A DNA stretch of 64,000 nt from NCBI GenBank assembly GCA_035578175.1, contig JAQMRL010000004.1:74625901-74689900 (forward strand), read 5' to 3'. The position numbers and the translations under genes are program-made. This document shows, one piece after another, positions 53,655 to 63,906 of this stretch. Within the stretch, counting starts at the first letter, position 1. The number at the start of each line of letters is the position of its first letter. Under the pieces are notes generated by a model that was not told where the DNA came from, did not search any database, and saw nothing but the letters and a program-made list of their open reading frames with translations. The stretch is from Catonia carolina. Taxonomy: Eukaryota; Arthropoda; Insecta; Hemiptera; Achilidae.

Positions 53655-53752
53655 ATTCTAGCCATAATAGTGCTGTGGTCGGCACAAAATTTCTTCTATG
53701 CCAAGGCTCTCAGTTTGATTCCCAGTCAGGTCTGGCATTTTTTCATCTTTTA
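53655..53752 (+). repeat. tRNA-derived SINE, family C fragment
   Basis: AGTTTGATTCCCAGTCAGGT (B box and junction) is followed by CTGGCATTTTTTCATC, as in 9300-9455. Confidence 0.55.
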
Positions 53753-53761
53753 ACTTTTATA

Positions 53762-54712
53762 TAGAGTGATTCAAAAAGAGCGCCGGTTTTGATATATCAA
53801 ATTAAGAGATTTATTTTATTGAAAAACTGAAAATAAATACATCAACAAGTTCATCTTACCTTCCGATTTCATGTATGAAAAATGATGTCATGCATGTGTC
53901 CTCCTATACTGCGCTGGCACGCATCAACTCTGTCCATGAAATTGGATATTACTGCACGACAAGTTTCGACTTCCATTTGCCCGATAACCCGTCGAATTTC
54001 CTCCTTCAAGTCATTGATGTTTCGGGGTTTATTGGCATACACCAATAACTTCAGATGACCCAAAGATGAAAGTCACAAGGCGTCAAGTCACACGACCTTG
54101 GTGGCCATTGATGGTCGGAATTACGAGAAATGATGCGATCCTGGAACCGTTCACGGAGCAACATTGTTTCTCGTGCAGCAACTGAATTTTATACGGGTGA
54201 TATTGGAGATCGTACCGAAGAATTCTCCGTACAGAAGAACATCGTAAACCCAATTGTTGAGAACGGCGACGTATTGATTTTGCTGGGCTAACAGCCACAC
54301 TGTCACGAACCAACACAACGTTCTGCTCAGTTCGGCCACAACGACGACGTCCAGAACTTTTAAGGTCGACTGTTGAACCCGTCTCAAAAAACTTTTTCAT
54401 GAGCCTGCGAACTGTTGATTCATTCGGTGCTTCATTACGTCCTAGAGTACCGCGAAGTCGCCTGACAGTAGCCGCATAACTCTCTCCACTCTGGTAAAAT
54501 GTTTTGACGATTAACACTCGTTGTGCAATAGTAAACTTCTCCATGGTTAGACACAGACTGCGAGAGTTCTACACTACGAACAAGAGAAACTACAACTGAA
54601 TCGTCAATCGGAATGTTCTCCGAAATAGAAATGAGGTCTAACAATGTTGCCAACCGATAAACAAAAATTTACCAGCCGTTTAAAAACCGGCGCTCTTTTT
54701 GAATCACCCGAT
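53762..54712 (-). mobile_element. DUF4817-type Tc1/mariner element, catalytic core deleted
   Basis: Inverted ends share at least 24 bp (GTGATTCAAAAAGAGCGCCG and its inverse). On the - strand 54544-54083 encodes MEKFTIAQRVLIVKTFYQSG, then NESTVRRLMKKFFETGSTVD and VAVSPAKSIRRRSQQLGLRC, the helix-turn-helix DNA-binding domain of this family. Next, 54063-53869 encodes the C-terminus: KPRNINDLKEEIRRVIGQME, ETCRAVISNFMDRVDACQRS. The catalytic DD(E/D) core between them is missing. This is the complement of the element at 21122, which kept the core and lost this domain. Confidence 0.8.
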
Positions 54713-54870
54713 ACAGTAAAATTTGGTTATAATGAAATTCAAGGGACCTGCATTATTAGTTCTAATGAACCTAAAAGTCACAATATCTATGTAGCACTGG
54801 GCACTATCTTATGTGCCCAGACAATTACCAGAATAACAATGATTAGTCTAAATACTTAATTTAAGTGAAA

Positions 54871-55805
54871 AAAAATTTGGTGTGAAACAATCACACGACT
54901 TTCTCTTGCCAGTACAAATAATTAACAATATAATCTAACATTAGTAATAAAACATTAAGAAATAAACAAAAAAACTAACCTCTATAAACATAACCTCATT
55001 TTAATTATGAGAGAAAGATGCAAAAAGAAAATCTACCTCAGTTTGGCTTAAAAATACGGAAAATCACTTTTCACGCTAAACAAGGCTCTGTAGAGAAAAA
55101 TGATCTAAATAAAAATTGTAGATCTTTTCATTTCCTATAAATTTGATTATATACACTTTTGTCGTAAAGGCTGAAATCTTTAAAAAAATCAATTTTTTTA
55201 ATATGTTTTCGTGAGACAAAGAACAGAAAATCGCTAATTACCGCTGAAATATAAGCATTATAAAAAATATGTTTGAAATAAAAGTTGTAGTATTTTACAA
55301 CTTATATTATATATATTTTTGCGGTAAAATGCATACTAAAGTCGCAATCTTAAAGAAACAATTTCTTTACTCGAAAACAACCTCCCCAAAACTTTCAGCA
55401 GACATGGTGCCTACCCTATCTTGTAGAGCATAAAAAATTTAGTAAATGAGGTGATTTTTTTTAAAAAATCGTAGGAGCCGTTTTTGAGAAAATTGCAAAA
55501 AAGTGAAAAATTACACGAATAAACTACTTCTTCTGCTTGACCGATTTTGATGAAAATGTTTGTGTTGGGTCGTCTAGTGTAGTACCTAACTTAAGTTTCA
55601 AGTATCAAGTTTGTACGATGTTTCATTCTTGAGATATTTTGTTAACATACACTCACACACACACACAGACCAGTTCCTAAAAACATGCTTTTTGGGTTCA
55701 GGGGGTCTAGAAACGTGTAGATCTGGTGAAACTCGATTTTGAAAAATTGACATGAAAACAATACTTTCCTTCCTATATATTCATATAGGCTAGAGAAAGT
55801 AAAAA
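54871..55805 (-). mobile_element. HINE-like element, reverse copy
   Basis: Full length in reverse, TTTTTACTTTCTCTAGCC to GATTGTTTCACACCAAATTT. The TG stretch is about 16 bp. The CTAGCC replaces CTTGCC in the inverted repeat. Confidence 0.8.
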
Positions 55806-55824
55806 TCGTGAATGAAAATTTTTA

Positions 55825-55940
55825 CACCATGTCTGTGGCTGAACGGTTAATAATGTTTAGTCGTCAGCTGTTCGAGGTATAAAAATGGTCACGGGTTCGA
55901 TTCCCAGTAGGTCTGGCTGAGACAATCAGACAAATGATAG
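55825..55940 (+). repeat. tRNA-like SINE head
   Basis: TCTGTGGCTGAACGGTTAAT (A-box region), then CACGGGTTCGATTCCCAGTA (B box) and GGTCTGGCTGAGACAATC. It resembles family C with an intact B box. A paired acceptor stem is not evident, so a functional tRNA is unlikely. Confidence 0.5.
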
Positions 55941-56384
55941 ATTTTGATAGGTTTAGTTTCAATTAATACTGCAATTTACTTATAAAAAGAAAAACACAAA
56001 GTAATCGTTAATGGCTGCAGTTGTTAAATCATTAGAGATTGCTGAAATCAAAGTTGGAATTTAGGAACAAAAATTGTATCATTCGATTTCTTTTAAAGGT
56101 ATAGGCACTGATGTCATGAGATTGCCTTTTGCGTATGTATGGGCTGTGAGGAAGGGAATTGAAATATTTGCAGTGCTGCCAACTTCAACAGTGAGACACT
56201 CCTCGTACATTTCACTACTGTGCAGTTTCTACATACATTTTTTAAGCTGTAATTTATTCCGAGAAAATGTTTTCTTCATCAACCTTATAAGAAATAAATG
56301 TGACCTGTAATAATGCCTATAGCTTAATTACATGACTAAAAATGTTTGATTTACTCTAATTATGAATGAATCGCCTTCTTTACT
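55941..56384. other. APPBP2 intron 2, unassigned part
   Basis: A 78-codon frame at 56074 has no recognisable domain. I see nothing else. Confidence 0.35.
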
Positions 56385-56905
56385 ATTGCTTTCACCGGCG
56401 ATTTCATTACCAGTCACTCTAGTATCTACCTAACCGTTTTCTTTTTTTTATTACCCGATGTCAACAAAACTGTTAAACAATAGCTTCTTCATATCCTTAA
56501 TTTCCTTCTTTATTTTTCGAATTGTGGAAAGAGAAACATCACAGTAGTTAGCCGCTAGCTCACGACTTGTTAAGAGGCAAGGATAGGCATTTTTATTTTG
56601 CTTCAACTTCGCAACATTTTATTACATCGCATATTTTTTTATATCGTATATATATATTTCGTTCAGCACTGTGAATAGTTCGACCACGTTTTCAAGAAAC
56701 CAACATTTCTGTTTACGGTAACAAACAGTTATATTTTGTACAGTTAACCTACAAAAGGTTCAGCGATATATACTGTATATGCTCTGAGTATAATATAAGT
56801 TGTTATGTTTGTTGTACTGAAATTAATGCAGCCGCGCCTACACACTGATGCTTTTCCCCCTTTCCCCTCTTTGCAAACAAGGGGAAACTCGTGACTCAAG
56901 TGATT
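56385..56905 (-). pseudogene. Relic of a DDE transposase gene, N-terminal part
   Basis: On the - strand it aligns with 16715-17505: CAGAGCATATACAGTATATA, then GCCTCTTAACAAG and GCTAACTACTGTGATGTTTC, then AGCTATTGTTTAACAG. Broken frames give SRELAANYCDVSLSTIRKIK, typical of a transposase helix-turn-helix. The catalytic domain is absent. Confidence 0.45.
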
Positions 56906-57490
56906 ATAGATACGGAAATCACTAATGATTTTTGCCATACGCAAAAGTAAGCCATTTTAAAAATTTGCCACCAGCCGTGAGACGCGTCAACTCATGAAAG
57001 GGATTTTTAAGTGAATTACTTAATTAGGTAGTGTTTGTGTTTCATTTTTAAATTGTATAATTAATTTATAAGTGTTATGTACTTATTTTAAGAATTATTC
57101 AATCGTAAGCACTTTTTTTTTAAGTACATGCATTTGGTTGTACCTGAAGAGTTTTATTATTAAGTGTTCTAACAAGTTACATGACTTGTGTTATCATTTT
57201 AGAATACGTCACATTGTATGAGTAATCTTCATGTATACTACTTACGTCATTTTCATTGTTAGTTCAAGCTATGTTTATAAAGAATCTAATAATGATATCT
57301 GGTTTACTATTATAACTGCTGTAGAAATAATATTTTGGTATTTAAATTATGTGTTTATGTTTACAGAGTTATTTTAATTGTTTTTAGATATTTGTTCACT
57401 ATTTTTTATTTATTTTTTTGTTAAATTATTGTATTAGTATGTGTTAATTATTTAAAATCTGGTTTTTTAATAAAGAAATAAATTAATTTT
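56906..57490. other. APPBP2 intron 2, AT-rich unassigned part
   Basis: Nothing recognised. Confidence 0.35.
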
Positions 57491-57498
57491 TGGTAATG

Positions 57499-57660
57499 TG
57501 GTCTCCTCTCATCATGCGGTCCTGGGTTCGAATCCCACTCAGGCACGGCATATTTTAATACGTTACAAAAAATCATTTCATCCTTCACTGTACAAAGTTA
57601 CACCCCAATGTCATCGTTAATGACTGTTGCAGTTAATGCGACGTTAAATAAAAAATAAAA
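57499..57660 (+). repeat. tRNA-derived SINE, family A copy 3 (5'-truncated)
   Basis: TCTCATCATGCGGTCCTGGG, TTCGAATCCCACTCAGGCAC, GGCATATTTTAATACG and an A-rich tail. The A box is missing. Confidence 0.8.
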
Positions 57661-57667
57661 AAAATTT

Positions 57668-58474
57668 TTTTTTACTTGCACTATATGAATGTGTAGGGAA
57701 GGTAAGCATTAGTTTCATGTAAAAAATTTTTAAATTGAATTTTCACTGGAAACACAAGTTTTTAGGATGCCTGAACCCAAAAAAAAACATGTTTTTACTG
57801 ATTAGTTTATAAGTGTGTGTATGTATGTGTGAGGGGGTGGAAAAAAACGGCTCTGTGATTTTGTTTAAAGTCGCCATATTTACTGCATTTGTTCTAGGCT
57901 CTTGCAAGATGGGTAAACACTAAGACATATCACTAAGCATTGTAGAAAAAAATGTATGAAGTAAAAGTTGTATGTTTTTTTGATTTTTTTAAAACTTTAA
58001 TTATATACTTACTCTTTTTCCCTAAAATTCATAATTTAAAGCTGTAATTTAAAAAAACATTTTTTTACAATGAGAGCCACCTCCCCATGATTTTTTCTAG
58101 ACATGCCCATTACCCCATCTTGTAGTGCAGAAAAATATATTAAATGAGGCGATTTTAAATGAAATCGTCGAAGCCGTTTTTGAGAAAATTTTAAAACGTG
58201 AAAAATTATGTGAATATACAACTACTTTTTGTTGATCGATTTTGAGGAAAATTTTCCTGTCGGATCCCCTTGTAGTACCGACTGCAAGTTCTAAGTTTCA
58301 GTTCTGTACGCTATTCTGTTCTTGAGATATTTTATTCACACACAGACCAATCGCTAAAAACATATTTTTTGTGTTCTGGGAGTATAGAAATTAATATTTC
58401 CAGTGAAAAATTGGTATCAACATGAAAATAATACTTTTCTTCGCTATATATTCATATAAGGCAAGAGAGAAAAA
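57668..58474. mobile_element. Fold-back HINE-like element
   Basis: The left end (TTTACTTGCACTATATGAAT and GTTTCATGTAAAAAATTTTT) is in + orientation. The right two thirds run in - orientation and finish with the same family end (ATATATTCATATAAGGCAAG). Both termini are therefore 5' ends of the family and the usual 3' hairpin is absent. The sequence is more diverged than other copies. Confidence 0.6.
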
Positions 58475-58487
58475 TTTTTTTTTTTTT

Positions 58488-59575
58488 TTTTTGTTAAATG
58501 TCCGACTGTTGTGCAATTACTGCTAATGCAAACAGTGAAGGATGAAATGATTTTTTGTAACATACGAGGGTAGGCTGATAAGTAATGCACACATGCTTGT
58601 AGAAGACAACTAAATAAACTTCAGTAGCGCGCCTGGTGGCATGTGGAAGTACTATTTCTCCTCTACAAGCCTGCGCAGTTTGAAGGCGTTGCTTTCATTC
58701 AGTTTGTTTTGAGTAGTGGAAGTATGGCGTCGTGTTCTGGTGCTATGTCAACTGGAATGCTGTGAACAACTTTTGAAGCGCTACCGTGACGAAGGAGACG
58801 ACTTTCTTTTGAATATTGTGACGGGGGACGAGTCATGGGTTCATCATTACGATCCCGAAGAAAAAAGGCAGAGCGCTGAATATCGTCATCCACATTCTCC
58901 TGTTGTGAAAAAGTTCAAAACACAACCGTCCGCAAAAAAAATTCTTTTGACTGTGTTTTGGGATGCTCGCCGAGTTTATGTGACTGATTATCTGGAACGA
59001 GGGGCAACGGTAAATTCTGCTCAGTATATACAGACTCTGAAACACCTCCGACGTCGAGTTTGTCGTGTTAGAGGCAACCTGGCGCCAATAATTTTGCAAC
59101 ACGACAATGCTCGTCCACACACTTCGCGTGCAACTGAAGAGGCTCTGAGAAACCTGAAGTTTCAACCAATTTTACACCCTCCGTATTCTCCCGACCTTGC
59201 GCCTTGCGATTTTTATTTTTTTCCTCTACTGAAGAGAGACCTTAAGGGTAATCATTACAGCTCGGACAATGAGGTGAAGGCAGCTATTGCGTCCTGGGTT
59301 CGAGGAAAGTCGGAAGAATTTTTCAGTGACGGAATGAAAAAACTTGTTAAACGTTGGGAGAAATGTGTAATGCTTAACGGTGACTATATTGAAAAATAAA
59401 TAGATAATTTGGTAGGTTAAGATTTGTACTTTAATTTGTTATTTACCCCATCTTGCTATTTCTTTTTGTTCGTCTTCTACAAGCATGTGTGCATTACTTA
59501 TCAGCCTACCCTCGTATGAAAATATGCTATGCCTGAATGGGATTCGAACCCAAGACCGCATGATGAGAGGCGATG
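58488..59575 (-). repeat. tRNA-derived SINE, family A copy 4, split by a mariner
   Basis: The body and tail are at 58488-58564 (GCAATTACTGCTAATGCAAA), the tRNA part at 59515-59575 (AATGGGATTCGAACCCAAGA, CATGATGAGAGGCG). Together they form one SINE interrupted at the TA of CATACGTATG-like sequence by the mariner 58565-59514. Confidence 0.85.
58565..59514 (+). mobile_element. Mariner with perfect 43-bp terminal repeats, N-terminally deleted
   Basis: Terminal inverted repeats of 43 bp match perfectly (CGAGGGTAGGCTGATAAGTA and onward) and are flanked by TA. The + strand frame 58716-59399 encodes LLNIVTGDESWVHHYDPEEK (first Asp), TVFWDARRVYVTDYLERGAT, IILQHDNARPHTSRATEEAL (second Asp), PPYSPDLAPCDFYFFPLLKR (third Asp) and CVMLNGDYIEK, then a stop. 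All three catalytic Asp of the DD34D signature are present. The helix-turn-helix region is deleted, about 300 bp short of full length, so it is non-autonomous. Perfect ends suggest recent mobilisation by transposase supplied from elsewhere. Confidence 0.9.
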
Positions 59576-59579
59576 AAAA

Positions 59580-60061
59580 GACTGCCATTTTAAAATTTCA
59601 AACATAAAATTCCTTAAATTTTTTGTAATAAAAATATTTCATTACTATTGTTTATCAGTGAGTTTTAAGTTAATTTATAAACGTTAAAAATCTTTTTTGT
59701 GATTTTATATTCATTGTATTAGTTTTGAATAGTGTCGTAATGTTTACGTGGTAAATTATCATATGAAAGCAGTGAGTAAATGTATAGTTTTAGTAAAATT
59801 GTCAGTAATTTGTTATTGAAATTAGTTTTTGTTTGCTTTAAATGTTATCTTTTATTTTATGTATAGTATTTATTTAACGTTGTAGGCCAGACCGTATATT
59901 TGTATTGCGACTTGATTAGTGGCCCGTTGATTTATTGTCTTGGTTACTCTAATTATTATCTAAGACTTCTTACTTAAATACAATATGGATGTATTAGTTA
60001 ACTTTTAAATTAGACATCTTCAATTTTGTCTTATTTCTACACTTTTTAATATTTTTAACTA
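59580..60061. other. APPBP2 intron 2, unassigned part
   Basis: AT-rich. No family is recognised. Confidence 0.35.
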
Positions 60062-60101
60062 TATAAATTACAGTATAAATGAAATTTATCACCTTACCTT
60101 T

Positions 60102-60276
60102 TGAGCTGGCCCCATTGGCGTAGTTGGTAACGAGCTCGCCTCTCATCATGCGGTCTTGGGTTCGAATCCCATTCAGGCACGGCATATTTTCATACGTTAC
60201 AAAAAATCATTTCATCCTTCACCGTCTGCATTAGCAGTAATTGCAGAACAGTCGGTTGTTGAACCAAAAAAAAAAA
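60102..60276 (+). repeat. tRNA-derived SINE, family A copy 5, full length with 10-bp TSD
   Basis: Head CCCCATTGGCGTAGTTGGTA, B box TTGGGTTCGAATCCCATTCA, junction GGCACGGCATATTTTCATAC, body CACCGTCTGCATTAGCAGTA and an A tail of 11. CCTTACCTTT is repeated exactly at 60092-60101 and 60277-60286. It is the best reference copy of the family in the window. Confidence 0.92.
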
Positions 60277-60291
60277 CCTTACCTTTGGTTG

Positions 60292-60525
60292 CTTATGTAA
60301 GTTTAAAAACCTTACGCGTGTTTCGGTGGTACCACCTTCTTCAGAGCATATTTTTAAAAAAAATTTAAATTTAAAACGATGTTTCCTTTTAGTCATTCCG
60401 AAATCTAAATGACTGAATTTAGAACGGAAACACTGTTATAAATTTTTATTTGAATTTTTTTAAAATATGTTCCGAAGAAGGTGGTACCACCGAAAAGCGT
60501 GTAAGTTTTTTAAACTTAAATAAGT
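60292..60525. mobile_element. Palindromic element with two hammerhead-like motifs
   Basis: The left part (60311-60344 on the - strand: CTGAAGA, A, GGTGGTACCACC, GAAA, CACGCGTAAG) and right part (60472-60505 on the +: CCGAAGAAGGTGGTACCACC, GAAAAGCGTGTAAG) are inverted copies. They share flanks TTTAAACTTA/TAAGTTTAAA. The left motif keeps a CUGANGA...GAAA core; the right has lost it (CCGAAGA). It belongs to the same family as 30111-30900. Confidence 0.6.
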
Positions 60526-60544
60526 ATTCAATAAAAGTTATAGA

Positions 60545-60865
60545 TTTTAATGAGATTTCTATGAGAGCACAGCCTCCCAAGAATTTCAGCAGACATGGTG
60601 TTTATCCTGTCTTATAGAGCATAAAAAATATTGAGTCATTTTTAAGAAAATTGCTAAAAAGTGAAAAATGGCACGAATAAACTACTACTATCAGTTGTTT
60701 GATTTTGATGAAAATGTTGGTGTCAGGTCTCATAGTGGTTTCCAAACTAAGTTCCAAGTTTCAACTTCATACTATGTTCCGTTCAAAGAGACACACACAC
60801 ACACACACGGACAGACTAATTGCTACAAACATAATTTTTGGGTTCATTGGTCCTGAAAACATATA
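60545..60865 (-). mobile_element. HINE-like element, reverse copy (part 1), split by a mariner
   Basis: GAGAGCACAGCCTCCCAAGA, GTCTTATAGAGCATAAAAAA, TTTGATTTTGATGAAAATGT, an AC run, and TTTGGGTTCATTGGTCCTGA match the reverse of the family. It continues after the mariner at 61778-61845 (ATCTGGTGAAAAATCGACAT to GGCAAGAGAAAGTAAAAAAG). Confidence 0.75.
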
Positions 60866-61777
60866 CGAGGTGTTTATTTATAATTTATAATTTTATTTTA
60901 ATTTTATACATAATCACTTATTGTCACCTTCAATATACACGCCTTCTCTATCCCTACAACACTCCATGCGAATTTTCCATTGTTGGAAACAGTGATGGAA
61001 GTCATCTTCTGTAAGCTCCTTCAGGACACGTGCCGCTTTCTCTTTTACAGCTTCCACAGACTCAAATCTTGTCCCTTTTAATGGAGATTTCACCATAGGG
61101 AACAGGTAGAAGATAATAACATATGATGAAACGTGGTTTTTTACTTATGTTCCGGAAACGAAGCGGCAGTCCATGCACTGGAAGAGCCGAACTTCTCCAA
61201 GAGCCAAAAAAGGTCGAATGAGCAAGCCAAAATTTAAAGCAATGATATTTTTTTTTTTTTGATATCCATGGGATTGTGTACCTTCACTGGGTTCCTGAAG
61301 GTCAAACAATTAATCACTATTACTAACATGAGGTACTTTCTAAACTATGTCAAAGAGTAAGGAAAAACGCCCTGAAATGTGGAAGGACAAATCATGGGTT
61401 CTCCACCAAGACAATACGCCAGCTCATTCCGCGTTATCTGTCAAGAGGTTCCTAGCCAAGTACAGCATCTCAGTGTTAGAACATCTAGCTTATTCACCAG
61501 ATCTTGCACCATGTGACTTCTACCTATCCCTAAGGTGAAATCTGCATTAAAAGGGACAAGATTTGAGTTTGTGGAAGCTGTAAAAGAGAAAGTGGCACGT
61601 ATCCTGAAGGAGCTGACAGAAGATGACTTCCAGCACTGTTTCCAACAATGGAAAATTTGCTTGGAGCGTTGTAAGGATAGATAAGGAGTGTATATTGAAG
61701 GTGACAGTAAGTGATTGTATAAAATTAATTAAAATTTTTTTACAATGTCAGTCTCGTTATTTAATAACCACACCTCG
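60866..61777 (+). mobile_element. Fold-back mariner, copy c
   Basis: TA-flanked, inserted in a HINE-like copy. The left end is an inverted copy of the transposase 3' end (- strand 61096-60914: FESVEAVKEKAARVLKELTE, then DFHHCFQQWKIRMECCRDRE). The + strand then encodes SKSKEKRPEMWKDKSWVLHQ, DNTPAHSALSVKRFLAKYSI (second catalytic Asp), HLAYSPDLAPCDFYL (third Asp) and, after a frame break, the 3' end again. First catalytic block and DNA-binding domain are missing, as in copies a and b. Confidence 0.85.
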
Positions 61778-61849
61778 TATATCTGGTGAAAAATCGACAT
61801 AAAAACAATATACTTTCCGTGATACAGGGCAAGAGAAAGTAAAAAAGGA

Positions 61850-63000
61850 CGTTACATTTTGATCCTCATATAAGTATTTACGTAGCATTTAAAGTACAAG
61901 TATTATGTTAACTCCAGCAGGATATTAATGTAATCCATTTAAACTTGTATTGTATGGTGAATACAATATGTTTATATTACATCCTTCGTTAAATATCCAG
62001 TAGATAAAATCTCTCATGTATCCTGCTCTCTTTGCTTCCTCAATCTACTTTTTAAACACTTCTTTAACTTATTCGATTCTTTTGTTATCTAATTTTCATT
62101 CATTTTCTTTTGTGTTGTGCCTTCATTGTTCATTTCTGTGATATATTCTTTTTGTTTTGTATTTATATGTATTCAAATAAATTTTATACCTAAAAAAATT
62201 AATAATAAAAAAATCCCTTTCATTAGTCTTATTTATTTATTTATTTAATAAAGTTTTACGTGTGAGAGCAACAGGTAAGACCCAATACTGCTCTCTTAAA
62301 ACATACATAACAATACAATCGTAATTTAATTAGCTTATAATATGTACAATAATGATGCTTATAACCTACAATATTAACCTACAATATTATAACCTTATAT
62401 TCATAACCTACAATATAATAATGAATGTACCAATGATTATAACATATGAATATGAATAATATAATAATAATATGAATAATATAATGAATATGAAGAATAT
62501 AAAATATGACCATGATGAATATAATATTTTAATATGATAGTATATAATATAATTATGTAATAATATAATGATATAAGATTGAATATAATACACACAAACA
62601 AACATAAAAATTTAAAAGAAGCATTTACTGTAGGCCTATGTACTTACAAATAAATTACAGTATAATTTGGAAAGAAAAGAAAAAAAAGTTTAAAGATAGA
62701 AAGAAAAAAGAAAAAAAAGAAGAAAAAAAAATATCAGAACAGGAGCCGTGGAACAAAAATTCTAATTTAGGAATACATTTTTTTTAATAACTTAACTGAT
62801 TATAATTATAACTGATTATTTTATAACTTATGGCAGATGGCAATTTTTAAAAAGGCTTACCTTTGATCTATGCAAGAACCAATAGTGATTTCTGTATCTA
62901 CTCTTTTTAAGAGGAATCAAATGTCACTATTTTTGTTTCCAAATTCCAACTTTAATTTCTTAACTTCCGGTCAAAACCTGAACTTCTTCAAACCCAATGT
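61850..63000. other. APPBP2 intron 2, AT-rich and simple-sequence region
   Basis: From 62310 to 62590 the sequence is degenerate ATAATATGAAT-type repeat including ACCTACAATATTA copies. From 62670 to 62730 it is a pure-purine AAAGAAAA tract. No genes are seen. Confidence 0.5.
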
Positions 63001-63784
63001 GTGCGTGCGTGCAGAATATCTCAAGAACAGAACGTCGTACGATCTTGAAACTTGAAGTTAGATACTACTACAGATCCCAACATGAACATTTTCATCAAAA
63101 TCGGTCAACCGGAAGCTGTAGTTTGTTTGTGTAATTTTTCACTTTTTGCTATTTTCTCAAATATGGTTCCTACGATTATTTTTAAAAATCGCCTCATTTA
63201 CTAAATGTTTTATGTTCTAAGATAACGAAGGCTCCATGCCTGCTGAAATTTTGGGGGAGACTGTTTTCTCGTAAAAAAATTGTTTTTTTATAAGATTTCG
63301 GCTTTAATATGCATCTGGGCACAAAAATTTATGTAATAAAAGTTGTAGAGAATTTAAAATCCTACAACTTTAATTTCAAACATTTTTTGTGTAATGCTTA
63401 GTTTAGCGGTAATTAGCGATTTTCTGTTTTTGTTTTTTCATGAAAATGTGTGAAAAAATCGAGTTTTTAAAGATTTTAGCTTTAGTATACATTTTACGGC
63501 AAAAGTGTGTAATAAAATTTACAGGAAATTAGAAAAATCTACAACTATTATTTATAACATTTTTCTCTATAGAGCCTAGTTTAGCGTGAAAGAGTGATTT
63601 TCCGTATTTTTAAGCCACACTGAGGTCGATTTTCATTTTGCGTCTTTCACTCATGATTAAAATTAGGTTATGTTTATTGAAGTTAGTTTTTTTTTGTTTA
63701 TTTATATTTTATTACTAATATTAGGTTATATTGTTAATTATTTGCATTGGGAAGAGAAAGTTGTATGAGTCTGTCACACCAGAT
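63001..63784 (+). mobile_element. HINE-like element, 5'-truncated
   Basis: Begins inside the TG stretch (GTGCGTGCGTGCAGAATATC) and ends GTCTGTCACACCAGAT. The 3' hairpin stem is weakened. Its final bases form part of a perfect 26-bp palindrome (63781-63806). Confidence 0.75.
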
Positions 63785-63906
63785 GCGTTTTGTACAAAAC
63801 GCATCTTAGTTTATAAACAAATTTTTTATTGTGCCTGTTGAATCACTGGTGTCTTACTTAATACTTGAATTTTTGATACTAATGCAGTTTTAATTATGTT
63901 TTACAG

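Noticed and set aside
55838..55915. tRNA gene with an intact B box (GGTTCGATTCCC)
   Set aside because: The 5' and 3' ends do not pair as an acceptor stem, and the downstream sequence matches family C SINE fragments.
58699..58893. 64-codon - strand frame
   Set aside because: Shadow of the mariner transposase frame on the opposite strand.
60102..60180. tRNA gene with good A and B boxes
   Set aside because: It is the head of a full-length SINE with body, A tail and target-site duplication; the other copies likewise lack a proper acceptor stem.
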